Origin: Hyphomicrobiales bacterium
GTDB taxonomy: Bacteria; Pseudomonadota; Alphaproteobacteria; Rhizobiales; Devosiaceae
Assembly (NCBI GenBank): GCA_026981645.1
Contig: JALSII010000024.1
Coordinates: 1-64,000, forward strand
DNA length: 64,000 nucleotides
Reading direction: 5' to 3'
The notes under the pieces are model-generated. The model worked only from the letters and a program-made list of their open reading frames with translations, made no database searches and was not told the origin of the DNA. Below, in pieces: positions 36,972 to 46,091 of this stretch. Position 1 is the first letter of the stretch. The number at the start of each line of letters is the position of its first letter. The translations under genes were made by a program, and so were the position numbers.

Positions 36972-37454
36972 TCAGAGCGCAGTGTTTGCCCAGTGCCTCT
37001 CCATGGGCGAGCGTCTGACCATCAACGTACCAACAATCATGTCGTGCAGCAGTTCACGCCGGGGCGAAAACAGCGCGAACAAAAATGAGAACGGGGTGAG
37101 AAACCAGCATGTCAGCCAGAACACTACCGGATGGATGAAGGCCCGGACACCGTTGAGCGGAGCACCACGCGTCGGAGTCAGCACAATGTCCATAATCCGC
37201 ATGCCGATGGTTGCCCGTTGTACGGACCCAAGTGTTGCCCCGTAATAAAAGGCAATGGCAATGGGAATGGCAAAGGGAAGCGCAAAGAACGCGGCGCCAA
37301 GCGTTACGATTCCTCCAATAATCCCCACAATCAGCGTGGCGAATGTAATCGCCGCCAGAATGATGAGGTCGATAATATAGGCAACAACCCTGCGCGCCAG
37401 CAGTCCCTCGAACAATTCGGGCGCACTGTGGGGGTCTGGTAGATTTGACGACAA
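36972..37454 (-). CDS. RDD family membrane protein
   Basis: The 160-residue protein has the RDD signature variant RRVVAYIIDLIILAAITF in TM1 and three to four helices in all, with GMRIMDIVLT after TM2 and LLHDMIVGT near the end. RDD proteins are small and mostly uncharacterised; some take part in ion or compatible-solute exchange. It lies between hemB and the SLC13 gene on the same strand, as in many Rhizobiales. The 181 bases to the transporter start show no gene. Confidence 0.85.
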   Translation of the reverse strand: MSSNLPDPHSAPELFEGLLARRVVAYIIDLIILAAITFATLIVGIIGGIVTLGAAFFALPFAIPIAIAFYYGATLGSVQRATIGMRIMDIVLTPTRGAPLNGVRAFIHPVVFWLTCWFLTPFSFLFALFSPRRELLHDMIVGTLMVRRSPMERHWANTAL

Positions 37455-37533
37455 CTGAAACTCCCTGGCTGCAACAAACCCGACTAGTCTTCAATCTGGC
37501 GTTAAACGGACAAATTTCAAGGGCCAGGCAGTC

Positions 37534-38541
37534 TCAGCGATTAAGCAAGCGAGCCGCCTCAAGGGCAAAATAGGTCAGCATGGCGTCACATCCGGCCCGT
37601 TTGAAGCCGGTCAGACTTTCCACCATTGCCGCCTCGCGTTCCCACATGCCCGCCTCAGCGCCAAGACAAATCATCGCATATTCCCCCGAGACCTGATAGG
37701 CGGTGAGGGGTGTATTAAATGCCTCAGAAAGCGCCCGCACCACATCCAGATAGGGCATGCCCGGCTTGACCATCAATATGTCCGCGCCCTCCTCGATATC
37801 CTGCGCCGCCTCGCGCAGCGCTTCGTTGATGTTGGCATGATCCATCTGATAGGTACGCTTGTCGCCCCTCAGGCGCCCCTCAGAGCCGATGGCGTCGCGA
37901 AAAGGGCCATAAAAGGCCGAGGCATATTTGGCCGAGTAGGCCATGATGATGGTGTTCTCAAACCCTTTTGCGTCCAGCCCCCGCCGGATGGCGCCAACCC
38001 GCCCGTCCATCATGTCCGAGGGCGCAATCACATCGCATCCGGCCCGTACCTGATTAAGCGCCTGATTGACCAAAATTTCCACCGTCTCGTCATTCAGAAT
38101 GGTTTCCCCCTCCATCACCCCGTCATGGCCATGGCTGGTATAGGGGTCCAGTGCCACATCGGTGCACAGGCCAATCTCCGGGACAGTGTCTTTTATTGCC
38201 CTTAGGGCCCGGCAGGTGAGGTTGTCCGGGTTGAGCGCCTCGGCTCCATCCTCGCTGCGCCGCTCGCTCTGGGTATTGGGGAACAGCGCCAAAAGGGGGA
38301 TGCCCTCGGCCCGCGCCGCTTTGGCTTCTTTAACTGCCAGATCAACCGAGAGCCGGAACACGCCGGGCATAGATCCTATCGGCTCGCGGATATTTTCGCC
38401 TTCCGTTACAAATATCGGATAAATCAGGTCAGCGGCTGTCAGCGTATTCTCGCGGACAAGCTCCCGGGACCAATCTCTCTGACGAAGTCGCCGCAAGCGC
38501 CTGCCTTTGAGAAATCCCATATCGTGTTTTTTGTAGGCCAC
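37534..38541 (-). CDS. hemB: Delta-aminolevulinic acid dehydratase (porphobilinogen synthase)
   Basis: It condenses two aminolevulinates to porphobilinogen in heme synthesis. The 335-residue product has the active-site lysines in MAYSAKYASAFYG and ILMVKPGMPYLD. The metal loop reads DVALDPYTSHGHDG: the cysteines of the zinc type are replaced by Ala/Asp, so this is the Mg2+-type enzyme known from Pseudomonas and Bradyrhizobium. The start is a GTG at 38541; an ATG at 38520 (MGFLKGRRLR) is an alternative. Confidence 0.95.
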   Translation of the reverse strand: MAYKKHDMGFLKGRRLRRLRQRDWSRELVRENTLTAADLIYPIFVTEGENIREPIGSMPGVFRLSVDLAVKEAKAARAEGIPLLALFPNTQSERRSEDGAEALNPDNLTCRALRAIKDTVPEIGLCTDVALDPYTSHGHDGVMEGETILNDETVEILVNQALNQVRAGCDVIAPSDMMDGRVGAIRRGLDAKGFENTIIMAYSAKYASAFYGPFRDAIGSEGRLRGDKRTYQMDHANINEALREAAQDIEEGADILMVKPGMPYLDVVRALSEAFNTPLTAYQVSGEYAMICLGAEAGMWEREAAMVESLTGFKRAGCDAMLTYFALEAARLLNR

Positions 38542-38666
38542 AGGGCTTGGTTCCTATCCGTTTTTCTTTTCCTATCAGCACATGCAATTCTCGCAAAGCC
38601 TGTTTCTTGCCGGATCTGTTGCCCTGATCTACAAGTGCTTGCCTTGCGGATAAATAGGAGAACAGG

Positions 38667-39488
38667 ATGAATACCATCTCTTTCAGGGAAATGCATCAGC
38701 CGGGCAAGCCATTTATATTGGCCAACGCCTGGGATCTGGGGTCAGCAAAGGTTCTGGCAGCTCTGGGCGCCAAGGCTCTGGCTACAACCTCCGCCGGGCA
38801 TGCCTTTACGCTTGGTCTCAAGGACATGGGAGAAATCACCCGCAAACAATCCCTTGAACATGCCGCAGCAATGGTAAATTGCACCAGTCTGCCGGTGAGC
38901 GGTGATTTTGAGAACGGGTATGGTCATAGTCCCGAGCAGGTTGCCCAGGCCGTAAAACTGGCTCACGAAGCCGGGCTTGCCGGGTGCTGCATTGAAGATA
39001 TTGAACTTCCCTCAGAGCACCCTTACGACTTTTCCCACTCAGTTGTCCGCATCGAAGCGGCGGCGAATGCTGCCAAACAGTGCATTGCCCAAACCGGACG
39101 GGACTTTGTTCTGACCGCCCGCGCTGATGGCATAATGCATGGCCAGTACGACACGGATGAAGCCATCCGCCGCCTCAGGGCCTATCAGGGGGCAGGGGCT
39201 GACGTGCTCTATGCGCCGATGCCACCGTCCATGGACGAGTTGGCCCGCATCTGTCGCGAGGTGTCTGGTCCGGTTAATGCGCTTGCTGCCGGACCCTTCG
39301 CAAAGTTCGCCGTGGCCGAATTTGCCAATGCCGGTGTTGCCAGAATTTCCCTGGGCTCGGCCCTGGCCCGGCTGACCCATGCAACTCTGGTCAATTCAGC
39401 GCGCCGGTTTCTCGGGGAGGGTGACTTTTCCTCTTTTTGTGAGGGCATGGACGGCGCCGAAATTGAAGCGATGTTCGATCAGGTATAG
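38667..39488 (+). CDS. Isocitrate lyase/PEP mutase superfamily protein
   Basis: The 273-residue TIM-barrel protein has the Mg-binding GDFENGYG motif, CCIEDIELPSEH and DFVLTARADGI. It lacks the KKCGH catalytic loop of isocitrate and methylisocitrate lyase and the mutase-specific gate, so it belongs to the broad oxaloacetate-decarboxylase or carboxyvinyl-hydrolase-like group. A good AGGAGAACAG site precedes the ATG. It diverges from hemB. No specific reaction is assigned. Confidence 0.8.
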   Translation: MNTISFREMHQPGKPFILANAWDLGSAKVLAALGAKALATTSAGHAFTLGLKDMGEITRKQSLEHAAAMVNCTSLPVSGDFENGYGHSPEQVAQAVKLAHEAGLAGCCIEDIELPSEHPYDFSHSVVRIEAAANAAKQCIAQTGRDFVLTARADGIMHGQYDTDEAIRRLRAYQGAGADVLYAPMPPSMDELARICREVSGPVNALAAGPFAKFAVAEFANAGVARISLGSALARLTHATLVNSARRFLGEGDFSSFCEGMDGAEIEAMFDQV

Positions 39489-39547
39489 GTGCATGTTGAT
39501 GACAGCACCCTTTGATCTTTGTCGCAGAGTATGGGATGTGCATTTGC

Positions 39548-39564
39548 TAGGGTCCTGACCCTGG
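39548..39564. repeat. Copy 2 of the TAGGGTCCTGACCCTGG palindrome
   Basis: Identical over 17 bases to 34167-34183 and here intergenic, 60 bases after the PEP-mutase-like gene. The rest of the 136-base gap shows no clear signal. Confidence 0.6.
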
Positions 39565-39624
39565 GTCAATTGGCAGCTTGGCTCCGGGGTCGTCTGCCTT
39601 AAACGCGAAAGAGCATCAGCAAAT

Positions 39625-40008
39625 ATGTTGACGAGCATGTTTCCCAATCTTGTGCGCATCATTGCCGTTCTGGCGCTGTTCAGTGGGCTGTCCGACGCCG
39701 GGCGGCTGCTTGGAATAGATGCAGGCACAGCAAACCCGCTTGAACTGTTCGGCGTTGCCGGTTTTTCCTTGTTGGGTGGCTTCACCATTGCCCGCCTGTT
39801 CGCAGCGGTGGGCATGTGGATCCGATCCAGTTGGGGAACCCCGTTGCTGCTGAGCACCACATTGCTTGAGCTGATTATATATCTGTCCGGAGCATATGCC
39901 CTTGATATCGGCGGCTTCGGGTTCCTTCTCCGCCTCGTGCAACTGGCGGGAGCCACCCTCATCTTGTGGGTGGTTTTTCGCACATGGCTTCAGGGGAAGC
40001 AGGATTAG
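39625..40008 (+). CDS. Small four-helix membrane protein next to ldtR (DUF6163-like)
   Basis: A 127-residue protein with about four hydrophobic helices and a WIRSSWGTPLLL loop. In Rhizobiales a protein of this size and topology sits beside ldtR; I associate it with DUF6163, but that label is from memory. Function is unknown. The link to LdtR, which controls L,D-transpeptidases and stress tolerance in related bacteria, hints at an envelope role. Confidence 0.65.
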   Translation: MLTSMFPNLVRIIAVLALFSGLSDAGRLLGIDAGTANPLELFGVAGFSLLGGFTIARLFAAVGMWIRSSWGTPLLLSTTLLELIIYLSGAYALDIGGFGFLLRLVQLAGATLILWVVFRTWLQGKQD

Positions 40009-40064
40009 CGCAGTGTTGCAACGGTAATAATACAAAGAGAACCAGGTTGTTTACACTTTCTGAA

Positions 40065-40082
40065 GGTTACAGAACTGTGACC
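40065..40082. promoter_or_regulatory. Imperfect palindrome upstream of ldtR, candidate operator
   Basis: GGTTACAG-AA-CTGTGACC is an 8-2-8 inverted repeat with one mismatch, about 150 bases before the ldtR start, in a 222-base gap. Its size suits a dimeric MarR-type regulator such as LdtR itself. No -10/-35 pair stands out clearly in the gap. Confidence 0.4.
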
Positions 40083-40230
40083 TGAGGTAAGGATTGGGAA
40101 AGCCAAAAACACGAAGTTTCCCAGTAACATAGTATTAAGTTTGTATCTTAAACCGTTCTTATTTTCCGCAGAGTAGCTTGCCTCCTAACAGACACGGAAA
40201 AATTCGTGCGTTATCACAGTGAGGCAAGTC

Positions 40231-40740
40231 ATGAATATCAAATCAAACACCGCAGAGGTGATTAAGGATGACCGCGACGTCACTCTGAAGCCTCTTTATC
40301 TTGAAGCTGTCTCCCGCGTGGAGCGGCTTCACCGACGCCTTCTTGATCTTATCAAGGATGAGTTTGATCGCATGGGCTGGGATGATATCAATCCTGTTCA
40401 GGCTCTGCTGATGTTTAACATCGGCGATAAGGAGTTGACCGCAGGAGAGTTGCGCTCGCGCGGGTATTATCTGGGCTCCAACGTTTCCTACAATCTCAAG
40501 AAACTGGTTGATACTGGCTATATTTTCCAGCAGCGTTCACGCGCCGACCGGCGTTCGGTTCGCATTCGCCTCAGTCCAAAAGGGGAAGAGGTGGCTGAGG
40601 TCATTGACGAGTTATACGACCGTCATCTGAAGTCCATTGAGCAGGTTGGTGGTCTCGACAATTCACAGTTCGAGCAGCTCAATGTTGCCTTGGGACGCCT
40701 TGAGCGTTTCTGGGTCGATCAGATACTGTATAAACTTTAG
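40231..40740 (+). CDS. ldtR: MarR-family transcriptional regulator LdtR
   Basis: A 169-residue winged-helix regulator with LTAGELRSRGYYLGSNVSYN (recognition helix region) and the wing RSRADRRSVRIRLS. It closely resembles LdtR of Liberibacter and Sinorhizobium, which activates an L,D-transpeptidase gene and osmotic-stress functions. The ATG at 40231 follows GAGGCAAG by a normal distance. The preceding small membrane-protein gene supports the assignment. Confidence 0.85.
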   Translation: MNIKSNTAEVIKDDRDVTLKPLYLEAVSRVERLHRRLLDLIKDEFDRMGWDDINPVQALLMFNIGDKELTAGELRSRGYYLGSNVSYNLKKLVDTGYIFQQRSRADRRSVRIRLSPKGEEVAEVIDELYDRHLKSIEQVGGLDNSQFEQLNVALGRLERFWVDQILYKL

Positions 40741-40770
40741 AACGGAGTTTGCCGAACTGCTCTTGAGGCT

Positions 40771-40804
40771 GGCCGGGTTGCAAGCAACCGGGTCGGCCGC
40801 TTTT
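40771..40804 (+). terminator. Probable ldtR terminator
   Basis: GGCCGGGTTGC-AA-GCAACCGGGTCGGCC forms a long GC-rich hairpin with a small internal asymmetry, followed by GCTTTTGC. It begins 31 bases after the ldtR stop. The 170 bases up to the next start contain no recognisable gene. Confidence 0.65.
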
Positions 40805-40974
40805 GCATGTCTGCTCACCATTGAAGCTGCCCTCTGGTGGTGGTAAAAAGAAGAACGAATCTTTTTTGACGCCCGGCGCTTTGTCGCAAGGTGTCTGTTC
40901 ATTGGGGGCAGTATGTATCATACGCCTGAAGACAAGAGCCTACGCTTCAAAAATTTGCTTTTGGCGTGTAGCTG

Positions 40975-41187
40975 ATGGTGCCGCCGGGCCAAAACTCTGA
41001 CGATGACGGTCGTGAAATATTGTTTGAATTCCGGCCGATCGGCAATCAGGTGCGGGTTGCAGCCATCGATCCTGAAACCGGCGTTGAGGTGATTGTCATC
41101 GCCCCGCGCAACGCTGCACAAAGTGATATGCAGCGTATCGCAACCGCAAAGCTTTTACGCCAACTGGCCAAAGAATCAGGCCGCTGA
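40975..41187 (+). CDS. 70-residue conserved small protein upstream of glyA
   Basis: A 70-residue soluble protein with a compact EILFEFRPIGNQVRVAAIDP / GVEVIVIAPRNA core. Short proteins with this FEFxPxGNxVKVxAID pattern precede glyA in other Rhizobiales, so conservation supports it. Function is unknown. It ends 124 bases before glyA and may be co-transcribed. Confidence 0.65.
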   Translation: MVPPGQNSDDDGREILFEFRPIGNQVRVAAIDPETGVEVIVIAPRNAAQSDMQRIATAKLLRQLAKESGR

Positions 41188-41311
41188 TCTTTGCTTGGAA
41201 TTGGAGGTGCCTGTGTGCTAAGCGGGCAATAACTGTCGCGCCTGTTTCTGTTCACACCACAGTTTTGCACCAAAATAAATTTTACCCCCCATATCCTTTG
41301 CGAGGTTCCCC

Positions 41312-42610
41312 ATGAGCGCTGAAACGCCAGGCTTTGTCCTTCCCGGTTTTTTTTCTGAAACACTTGCCCAGGCCGATCCTGCAATTGCCGACGCGGTAAG
41401 GGCTGAGGAGGGGCGCCAACAGGTTGAGCTTGAGCTGATTGCATCTGAAAATATTGTCTCCAGAGCCGTTCTTGAAGCTCAGGGCACCGTCCTGACCAAT
41501 AAATATGCGGAAGGTTATCCGGGTCGCCGCTATTATGGTGGCTGCCAGCATGTGGATGTGGTTGAAGCCCTGGCCATCGACCGGGCGAAGAAATTGTTTG
41601 GTGCCGATTTTGTCAATGTGCAGCCAAATTCAGGCAGCCAGGCCAATCAGGCGGCTTTCCTGGCGCTTTTGCAGCCGGGCGACACGTTTCTGGGCCTAGA
41701 CCTGAGGGCAGGGGGACACCTGACCCACGGCTCTCCGGTAAATATCTCGGGCAAGTGGTTCAATCCCGTATCTTACAGTGTGCGCAAGGATGACCTGTTG
41801 CTCGATATGGATGAGGTCGAGGCCATGGCCAAAGAGCATCGCCCCAAGCTTATTCTGGCTGGCGGCTCAGCCTATTCGCGCCTATGGGATTTCAAACGCT
41901 TTCGTGAGATCGCCGATGAGGTTGGCGCCTTTCTGATGGTTGACATGGCCCATTTTGCCGGCCTCGTTGCCGGCGGGGTACACCCCTCTCCAATTCCCCA
42001 TGCCCATGTGGTCACAACAACCACCCACAAAACCCTGCGCGGCCCCCGGGGAGGTATGATATTGACCAACGACCCCGACATAGCCAAAAAAATAAACTCA
42101 GCGGTTTTCCCTGGTCTGCAGGGAGGCCCGCTGATGCATGTTATCGCCGGAAAGGCTGTTGCTTTCAAAGAAGCGCTGAGCGACGAATTCAAGACATATG
42201 CAGCCCAGGTGGTGGCAAACGCCGATGCATTGGCCAATACGCTGATGGAAAATGGCTTGGACGTTGTGTCGGGCGGCACGGAAAACCATCTTATGCTGGT
42301 CGATCTGCGCAAGAAGAATGCCACGGGCAAACGCGCCGAGGCCGGGCTGGGGCGTGCCTATATAACCTGCAATAAAAACGGTATTCCCTTTGACCCTGAA
42401 AAGCCGTTTGTGACCTCGGGCATCCGCCTTGGGACGCCCGCCGGTACCACCCGTGGCTTCGGCTCAGACGAATTTATTGAAATCGGCAGGCTGATAGTTG
42501 AGGTTCTGGATGGCTTGATGGAGGTCAATTCCGACGAAGGTAACGAGCGTGTAGAAAGCGTTGTGCGAGAACGGGTTAAAGCCCTGACCAACGCCTTTCC
42601 CATCTACTGA
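41312..42610 (+). CDS. glyA: Serine hydroxymethyltransferase
   Basis: This PLP enzyme converts serine and tetrahydrofolate to glycine and 5,10-methylene-tetrahydrofolate. The 432-residue product has the PLP-lysine segment [30 protein letters not shown] and [15 protein letters not shown] found no glycine riboswitch in the 124-base upstream gap. nrdR follows 16 bases downstream. Confidence 0.97.
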   Translation: MSAETPGFVLPGFFSETLAQADPAIADAVRAEEGRQQVELELIASENIVSRAVLEAQGTVLTNKYAEGYPGRRYYGGCQHVDVVEALAIDRAKKLFGADFVNVQPNSGSQANQAAFLALLQPGDTFLGLDLRAGGHLTHGSPVNISGKWFNPVSYSVRKDDLLLDMDEVEAMAKEHRPKLILAGGSAYSRLWDFKRFREIADEVGAFLMVDMAHFAGLVAGGVHPSPIPHAHVVTTTTHKTLRGPRGGMILTNDPDIAKKINSAVFPGLQGGPLMHVIAGKAVAFKEALSDEFKTYAAQVVANADALANTLMENGLDVVSGGTENHLMLVDLRKKNATGKRAEAGLGRAYITCNKNGIPFDPEKPFVTSGIRLGTPAGTTRGFGSDEFIEIGRLIVEVLDGLMEVNSDEGNERVESVVRERVKALTNAFPIY

Positions 42611-42626
42611 ATGGAGAAGTCACACA

Positions 42627-43085
42627 ATGCGGTGTCCCTATTGCGCCAACCCCGATACTCAGGTCAAGGATTCCCGGCCCACTGAGGATTCTCATGCTAT
42701 CCGCCGCCGCCGCGTATGCAACGGGTGCGGCGGACGTTTTACCACGTTCGAGCGGGTGCAATTGCGCGAATTGATGGTGGTCAAAAAATCGGGACGCAAA
42801 GTGGTATTCGAGCGGGAGAAACTCTCGCGTTCAGTCTACACCGCCCTGAGGAAACGCTCCGTTGAAACCGAACGGGTTGAACGCATGATTTCGGGCATTG
42901 TCCGTCAGCTCGAAAGCATAGGCGAAGCAGAAGCCACCTCTGAACAAATCGGGCAGTATGTCATGGATGGCCTCAAAGAGCTGGATGATGTGGCCTTTGT
43001 GCGTTTTGCTTCAGTGTACAAGAATTTTTCTGCCGCCGACGATTTCCGCTCGTTCCTGAGTGACCTTGAGGTTGACGGCTCCTGA
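42627..43085 (+). CDS. nrdR: Transcriptional repressor NrdR
   Basis: NrdR represses ribonucleotide reductase genes in response to dATP/ATP. The 152-residue product has a zinc ribbon (CPYC near the start and [12 protein letters not shown]) and an ATP-cone domain starting at [14 protein letters not shown]. It is tightly linked to glyA. The riboflavin genes often found between nrdR and nusB are absent. Confidence 0.96.
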   Translation: MRCPYCANPDTQVKDSRPTEDSHAIRRRRVCNGCGGRFTTFERVQLRELMVVKKSGRKVVFEREKLSRSVYTALRKRSVETERVERMISGIVRQLESIGEAEATSEQIGQYVMDGLKELDDVAFVRFASVYKNFSAADDFRSFLSDLEVDGS

Positions 43086-43166
43086 GACCGCGCAAAAGGG
43101 GACACGCGTTTTATACTATCCCATTCTGCGGGCTCTTGGTTCGCGGGCAACTGACTGGAGCCGCAA

Positions 43167-43655
43167 GTGGCCAATACCAACAAAAAAAATAAAACCGGGG
43201 CCGGCGCCAATCAGCGTACAATTGCCCGGTTAAATGCGGTGCAGGCCCTTTATCAGATGGATATAGGTGGTGCTGACCTTGGGGATATCCGCGCCCAGTT
43301 TACAGCCCGGCTGGCCGGCGGCGAGTTGGAAGGGGAGACTTACCTCCCCGGGGATATGGATTTTTTCAATCAAATTCTGACTGGCGTGCTCAAACACCAG
43401 CTGAACATTGACCCGGCTATTGACGCCACCCTGACCGATGAATGGCCCATTTCTCGCGTCGATACCACCTTGCGCGCCATATTGCGGGCCGGTGTCTTTG
43501 AATTATTCTACCGTAAAGACATCCCGGCCTCGGTTGTGGTTTCCGAATATATAGAAATCGCCAAAGCCTATTTTGATGCCGATGTGCCCGCTATGGTCAA
43601 TGCTGTGCTTGATAAAATTGCAAAAAAACAAGTCCCAAAGCCGGATAAAAATTAA
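43167..43655 (+). CDS. nusB: Transcription antitermination protein NusB
   Basis: The 162-residue all-helical protein has ARLNAVQALYQMDIGG at the start and the C-terminal IPASVVVSEYIEIAKAYF stretch of the NusB family. It binds boxA RNA with NusE during rRNA transcription. The GTG start at 43167 is preceded by GGAGCCGCAA. The gene ends 37 bases before the MFS start. Confidence 0.94.
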   Translation: MANTNKKNKTGAGANQRTIARLNAVQALYQMDIGGADLGDIRAQFTARLAGGELEGETYLPGDMDFFNQILTGVLKHQLNIDPAIDATLTDEWPISRVDTTLRAILRAGVFELFYRKDIPASVVVSEYIEIAKAYFDADVPAMVNAVLDKIAKKQVPKPDKN

Positions 43656-43692
43656 GAAAGCCCTAGGCTGGATTTGTTGGCGAGATAAAATA

Positions 43693-44925
43693 ATGGATAA
43701 GAAAATAACGCCCCCCGCCTCACCCGCAAGGATGAGCTTTCAGGTTAAACGCAACATTTCGCTTCTCTCGATTGCCCAGGCGATTACCGGTTCCAATCAG
43801 GCTCTGTTGGCCGCTGTTGGCGCACTGGCAGGCTCAACCCTTGCCCCCACACCTGCGCTGGCAACGGTGCCCATAACCGCGCAGATATTGGGTCTTGCCC
43901 TGACGACAATTCCTGCCACCTACGCTATTCACCGCTTTGGTCGGCGCAACGGTTTTATCCTTGGGGCCGGACTGGCCATAACGGGGGGCATAGCTGCCAG
44001 CTACGCCCTCCTTATTGGCAGTTTTTTGTTGTTTTGCGCCGCACTTTCCCTGGTTGGGGCATCCGCAGCGTTTGGTCAGCAATACCGCTTTGCCGCCGCA
44101 GACTCCGTGCCAGAAGCATTAAAGGCCCGCGCTATTTCCTTTGTTCTTCTTGGGGGGGTACTTGCCGGTTTTCTGGGGCCTCGGCTTTCCTTCATCGCCA
44201 AGGATTGGGTTGCGGGGGGAGAGTTTGCCGGTTCTTTTCTGGTTATTTCCATACTGGCCAGCATTGCGGTGATTGTGCTGTGGTTCACTAGGCTGGCACC
44301 GGCCTCAAGAGAACATATCCATGAGAATACCGGGCGCTCACTGACGCGATTGATGCGTTCTCCTGAAATTTTTGTGCCTGTGCTTTCTGGGATGGCAACC
44401 TATGCACTTATGACATTTGTCATGGTTGCTGCCCCGCTCGCCATGGTTCTGGTCTGCGGGCATTCCGTTGAAACAGCCACAACTGCCATTCAGTGGCACG
44501 TGGTTGCAATGTTCGCCCCAAGCTTTGTCACCGGGCACATCATCAACAAAGTTGGCGCGCATCTGACTGCGGGGCTGGGGTTGTTTCTGATTTTGCTCAG
44601 TGCCCTTGTTGCCCTGAACGGCATTACCGAGTGGCACTTTTATGCCGGGCTCATTTTGCTGGGTGTCGGCTGGAATTTTGGTTTTATCGGCTCAACCACC
44701 CTGCTCACCGGGGCCTACAGCGAAACCGAGGCAGCCCGCGCGCAAGGACTGAATGAGCAACTGGTTTTTGGCACCATGGCTGTTGCGTCCATCGGTTCAG
44801 GCGTGCTGCTTCAGCTTATCGGCTGGGAGGCGGTCAATATTCTGGTAATCCCCGTGGCTACTGCCGCTATCGCTCTGCTGGCCTGGGGCGATTATCGCAC
44901 CCGTGGAATGCGAAGAGCCGGATAG
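43693..44925 (+). CDS. Major facilitator superfamily transporter
   Basis: A 410-residue protein with about twelve membrane helices. The loop IHRFGRRNGFILGAG matches the MFS motif after TM2, and a QQYRFAAADSVPEALKARA stretch follows. The frame extends 40 codons further upstream into nusB, but ATG 43693 gives a normal start with GGCGAGA upstream. A broad COG-level match to drug/sugar exporters is all that can be said; the substrate is unknown. Confidence 0.85.
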   Translation: MDKKITPPASPARMSFQVKRNISLLSIAQAITGSNQALLAAVGALAGSTLAPTPALATVPITAQILGLALTTIPATYAIHRFGRRNGFILGAGLAITGGIAASYALLIGSFLLFCAALSLVGASAAFGQQYRFAAADSVPEALKARAISFVLLGGVLAGFLGPRLSFIAKDWVAGGEFAGSFLVISILASIAVIVLWFTRLAPASREHIHENTGRSLTRLMRSPEIFVPVLSGMATYALMTFVMVAAPLAMVLVCGHSVETATTAIQWHVVAMFAPSFVTGHIINKVGAHLTAGLGLFLILLSALVALNGITEWHFYAGLILLGVGWNFGFIGSTTLLTGAYSETEAARAQGLNEQLVFGTMAVASIGSGVLLQLIGWEAVNILVIPVATAAIALLAWGDYRTRGMRRAG

Positions 44926-44950
44926 AAGTCCAGGCCACGGGATTTATATC

Positions 44951-44964
44951 TTCTCCTGCCCCTA
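44951..44964 (-). repeat. Variant of the AGGGGCAGGA element at the bamE stop
   Basis: On the minus strand TAGGGGCAGGAGAA begins with the TAG stop of bamE. It shares TAGGGGCAGGA with the copy at the merR stop (49792-49802). It is half of the palindrome only. Confidence 0.35.
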
Positions 44965-45429
44965 GAACGAAGCCAATATCTGCTCAACGAATGTCCGGTC
45001 CTCACCAAAGGAAGGTGTGCGCCTCGTTTCCACAGCAAACAGACGACCGTCCTGAAGCGTATAGATGGCCTTGTCCTTCACCTTGCGGTTTTCGTCAAAA
45101 TATATGGCCAACACCGTACGTTCTTTTACCATTTTCAAGCCAAACTGGGTTTGCTCTATTTTGGTTTCCACATAATAGAATGCGCTTTCATTACCGAAGT
45201 TCCCTTGCGTTTGCGGCGAACCCATAACCGCCACCACGAGGTCCTGACTTTGCCCGACCCGCACCTGAGCCAGCGAAGACTCGGAAATCTCGTAGCCCTG
45301 TGTGCGTACAGAGGTAAACGTGTTGGTACAGGCCGCCAGTGTAAAGGACAGGAGCACCACGGCCCCAAGCGAAGTCAGCCGACGGTTGATCCCGCCTGTA
45401 TGGGCGCTATTCTTGGATTGTGGGGACAT
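44962..45429 (-). CDS. bamE: Outer-membrane assembly lipoprotein BamE
   Basis: The 155-residue lipoprotein has a signal peptide with lipobox FTLAAC (Cys34). The SmpA/OmlA domain carries VRVGQSQDLVVAVMGSPQT and YYVETKIEQTQFG. BamE is a non-essential part of the BAM complex that inserts beta-barrel proteins. It diverges from the CBP3-like gene, the usual alphaproteobacterial arrangement. Confidence 0.9.
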   Translation of the reverse strand: MSPQSKNSAHTGGINRRLTSLGAVVLLSFTLAACTNTFTSVRTQGYEISESSLAQVRVGQSQDLVVAVMGSPQTQGNFGNESAFYYVETKIEQTQFGLKMVKERTVLAIYFDENRKVKDKAIYTLQDGRLFAVETRRTPSFGEDRTFVEQILASF

Positions 45430-45433
45430 TGAA

Positions 45434-45462
45434 TTGACTACTCCAGCCTCTGTCTATTATAG
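45434..45462 (+). promoter_or_regulatory. Candidate promoter of the CBP3-DUF177 operon
   Basis: TTGACT, a 17-base spacer and TTATAG, in the 134-base divergent gap. A GCGAC...GTCGC hairpin at 45487-45504 would lie in the leader. Confidence 0.45.
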
Positions 45463-45563
45463 CCACGCAAACACTGCGTTGGATTTGCGACGACATTTAG
45501 TCGCCAATTGCCTTGCAATGCAAGCGGGCAGTTTCATATTCTTTGCCACATGGAGCCTGAGCT

Positions 45564-46091
45564 ATGATCCTGTCATTTTTCAGCAAAAAAGCGAATACCG
45601 CTCACGTGTACGCCATTTATAGCGCTATTGTGGCGCAATCCAGACAAGAAAAGTTTTACGCCGACTGGCAGGTTCCCGACACCGTGAACGGTCGGTTCGA
45701 CATGATCAGCCTGCACCTGTGCCTGCTTTTCAGGCGACTGAAAACCGGACAGGAGTCCACCCGGGTGTTTTCCCAGAGCGTATTCGATCTTTTTTTCAAT
45801 GACATGGACCAGTCTTTGCGTGAAATGGGAGCGGGGGACATGGCGGTTCCCAAACGAATCCAGAAAATGGGCGAACTTCTTTACGGTATGCTGGACAAAT
45901 TGACTTCCGCACTAGATGCGCAGGATGAAGAAGCCCTGCGCTTGGTTCTATCACGCAATGTTTATGATGGTGAGGAACCTCACTCCCTGCCAAATCTGGT
46001 CCAATATGTGCGTTCACTGGAGGCTGATCTGAACGCGGTCGAAATAGACGATATTTTGACCGGTCGATTGCAATTAAAGGCCGCCGCATGA
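45564..46091 (+). CDS. Ubiquinol-cytochrome c chaperone (CBP3-like)
   Basis: The 175-residue protein matches the CBP3/UQCC1 chaperone family that helps assemble cytochrome b of complex III. Visible are FYADWQVPDTVNGRFDMISLH, VFDLFFNDMDQSLREMGAGD and the VPKRIQKMGELLYGM helix. In mitochondria CBP3 binds cytochrome b at the ribosome; the bacterial role is inferred by homology. The next gene overlaps its stop (ATGA). Confidence 0.85.
   Translation: MILSFFSKKANTAHVYAIYSAIVAQSRQEKFYADWQVPDTVNGRFDMISLHLCLLFRRLKTGQESTRVFSQSVFDLFFNDMDQSLREMGAGDMAVPKRIQKMGELLYGMLDKLTSALDAQDEEALRLVLSRNVYDGEEPHSLPNLVQYVRSLEADLNAVEIDDILTGRLQLKAAA

Noticed and set aside
41188-41311. Glycine riboswitch before glyA
   Set aside because: The gap is only 124 bases and I could not find the paired aptamer stems.
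43573-43692. N-terminal extension of the MFS transporter
   Set aside because: The 40 extra codons overlap nusB, are not hydrophobic in the MFS pattern, and a better start is at 43693.
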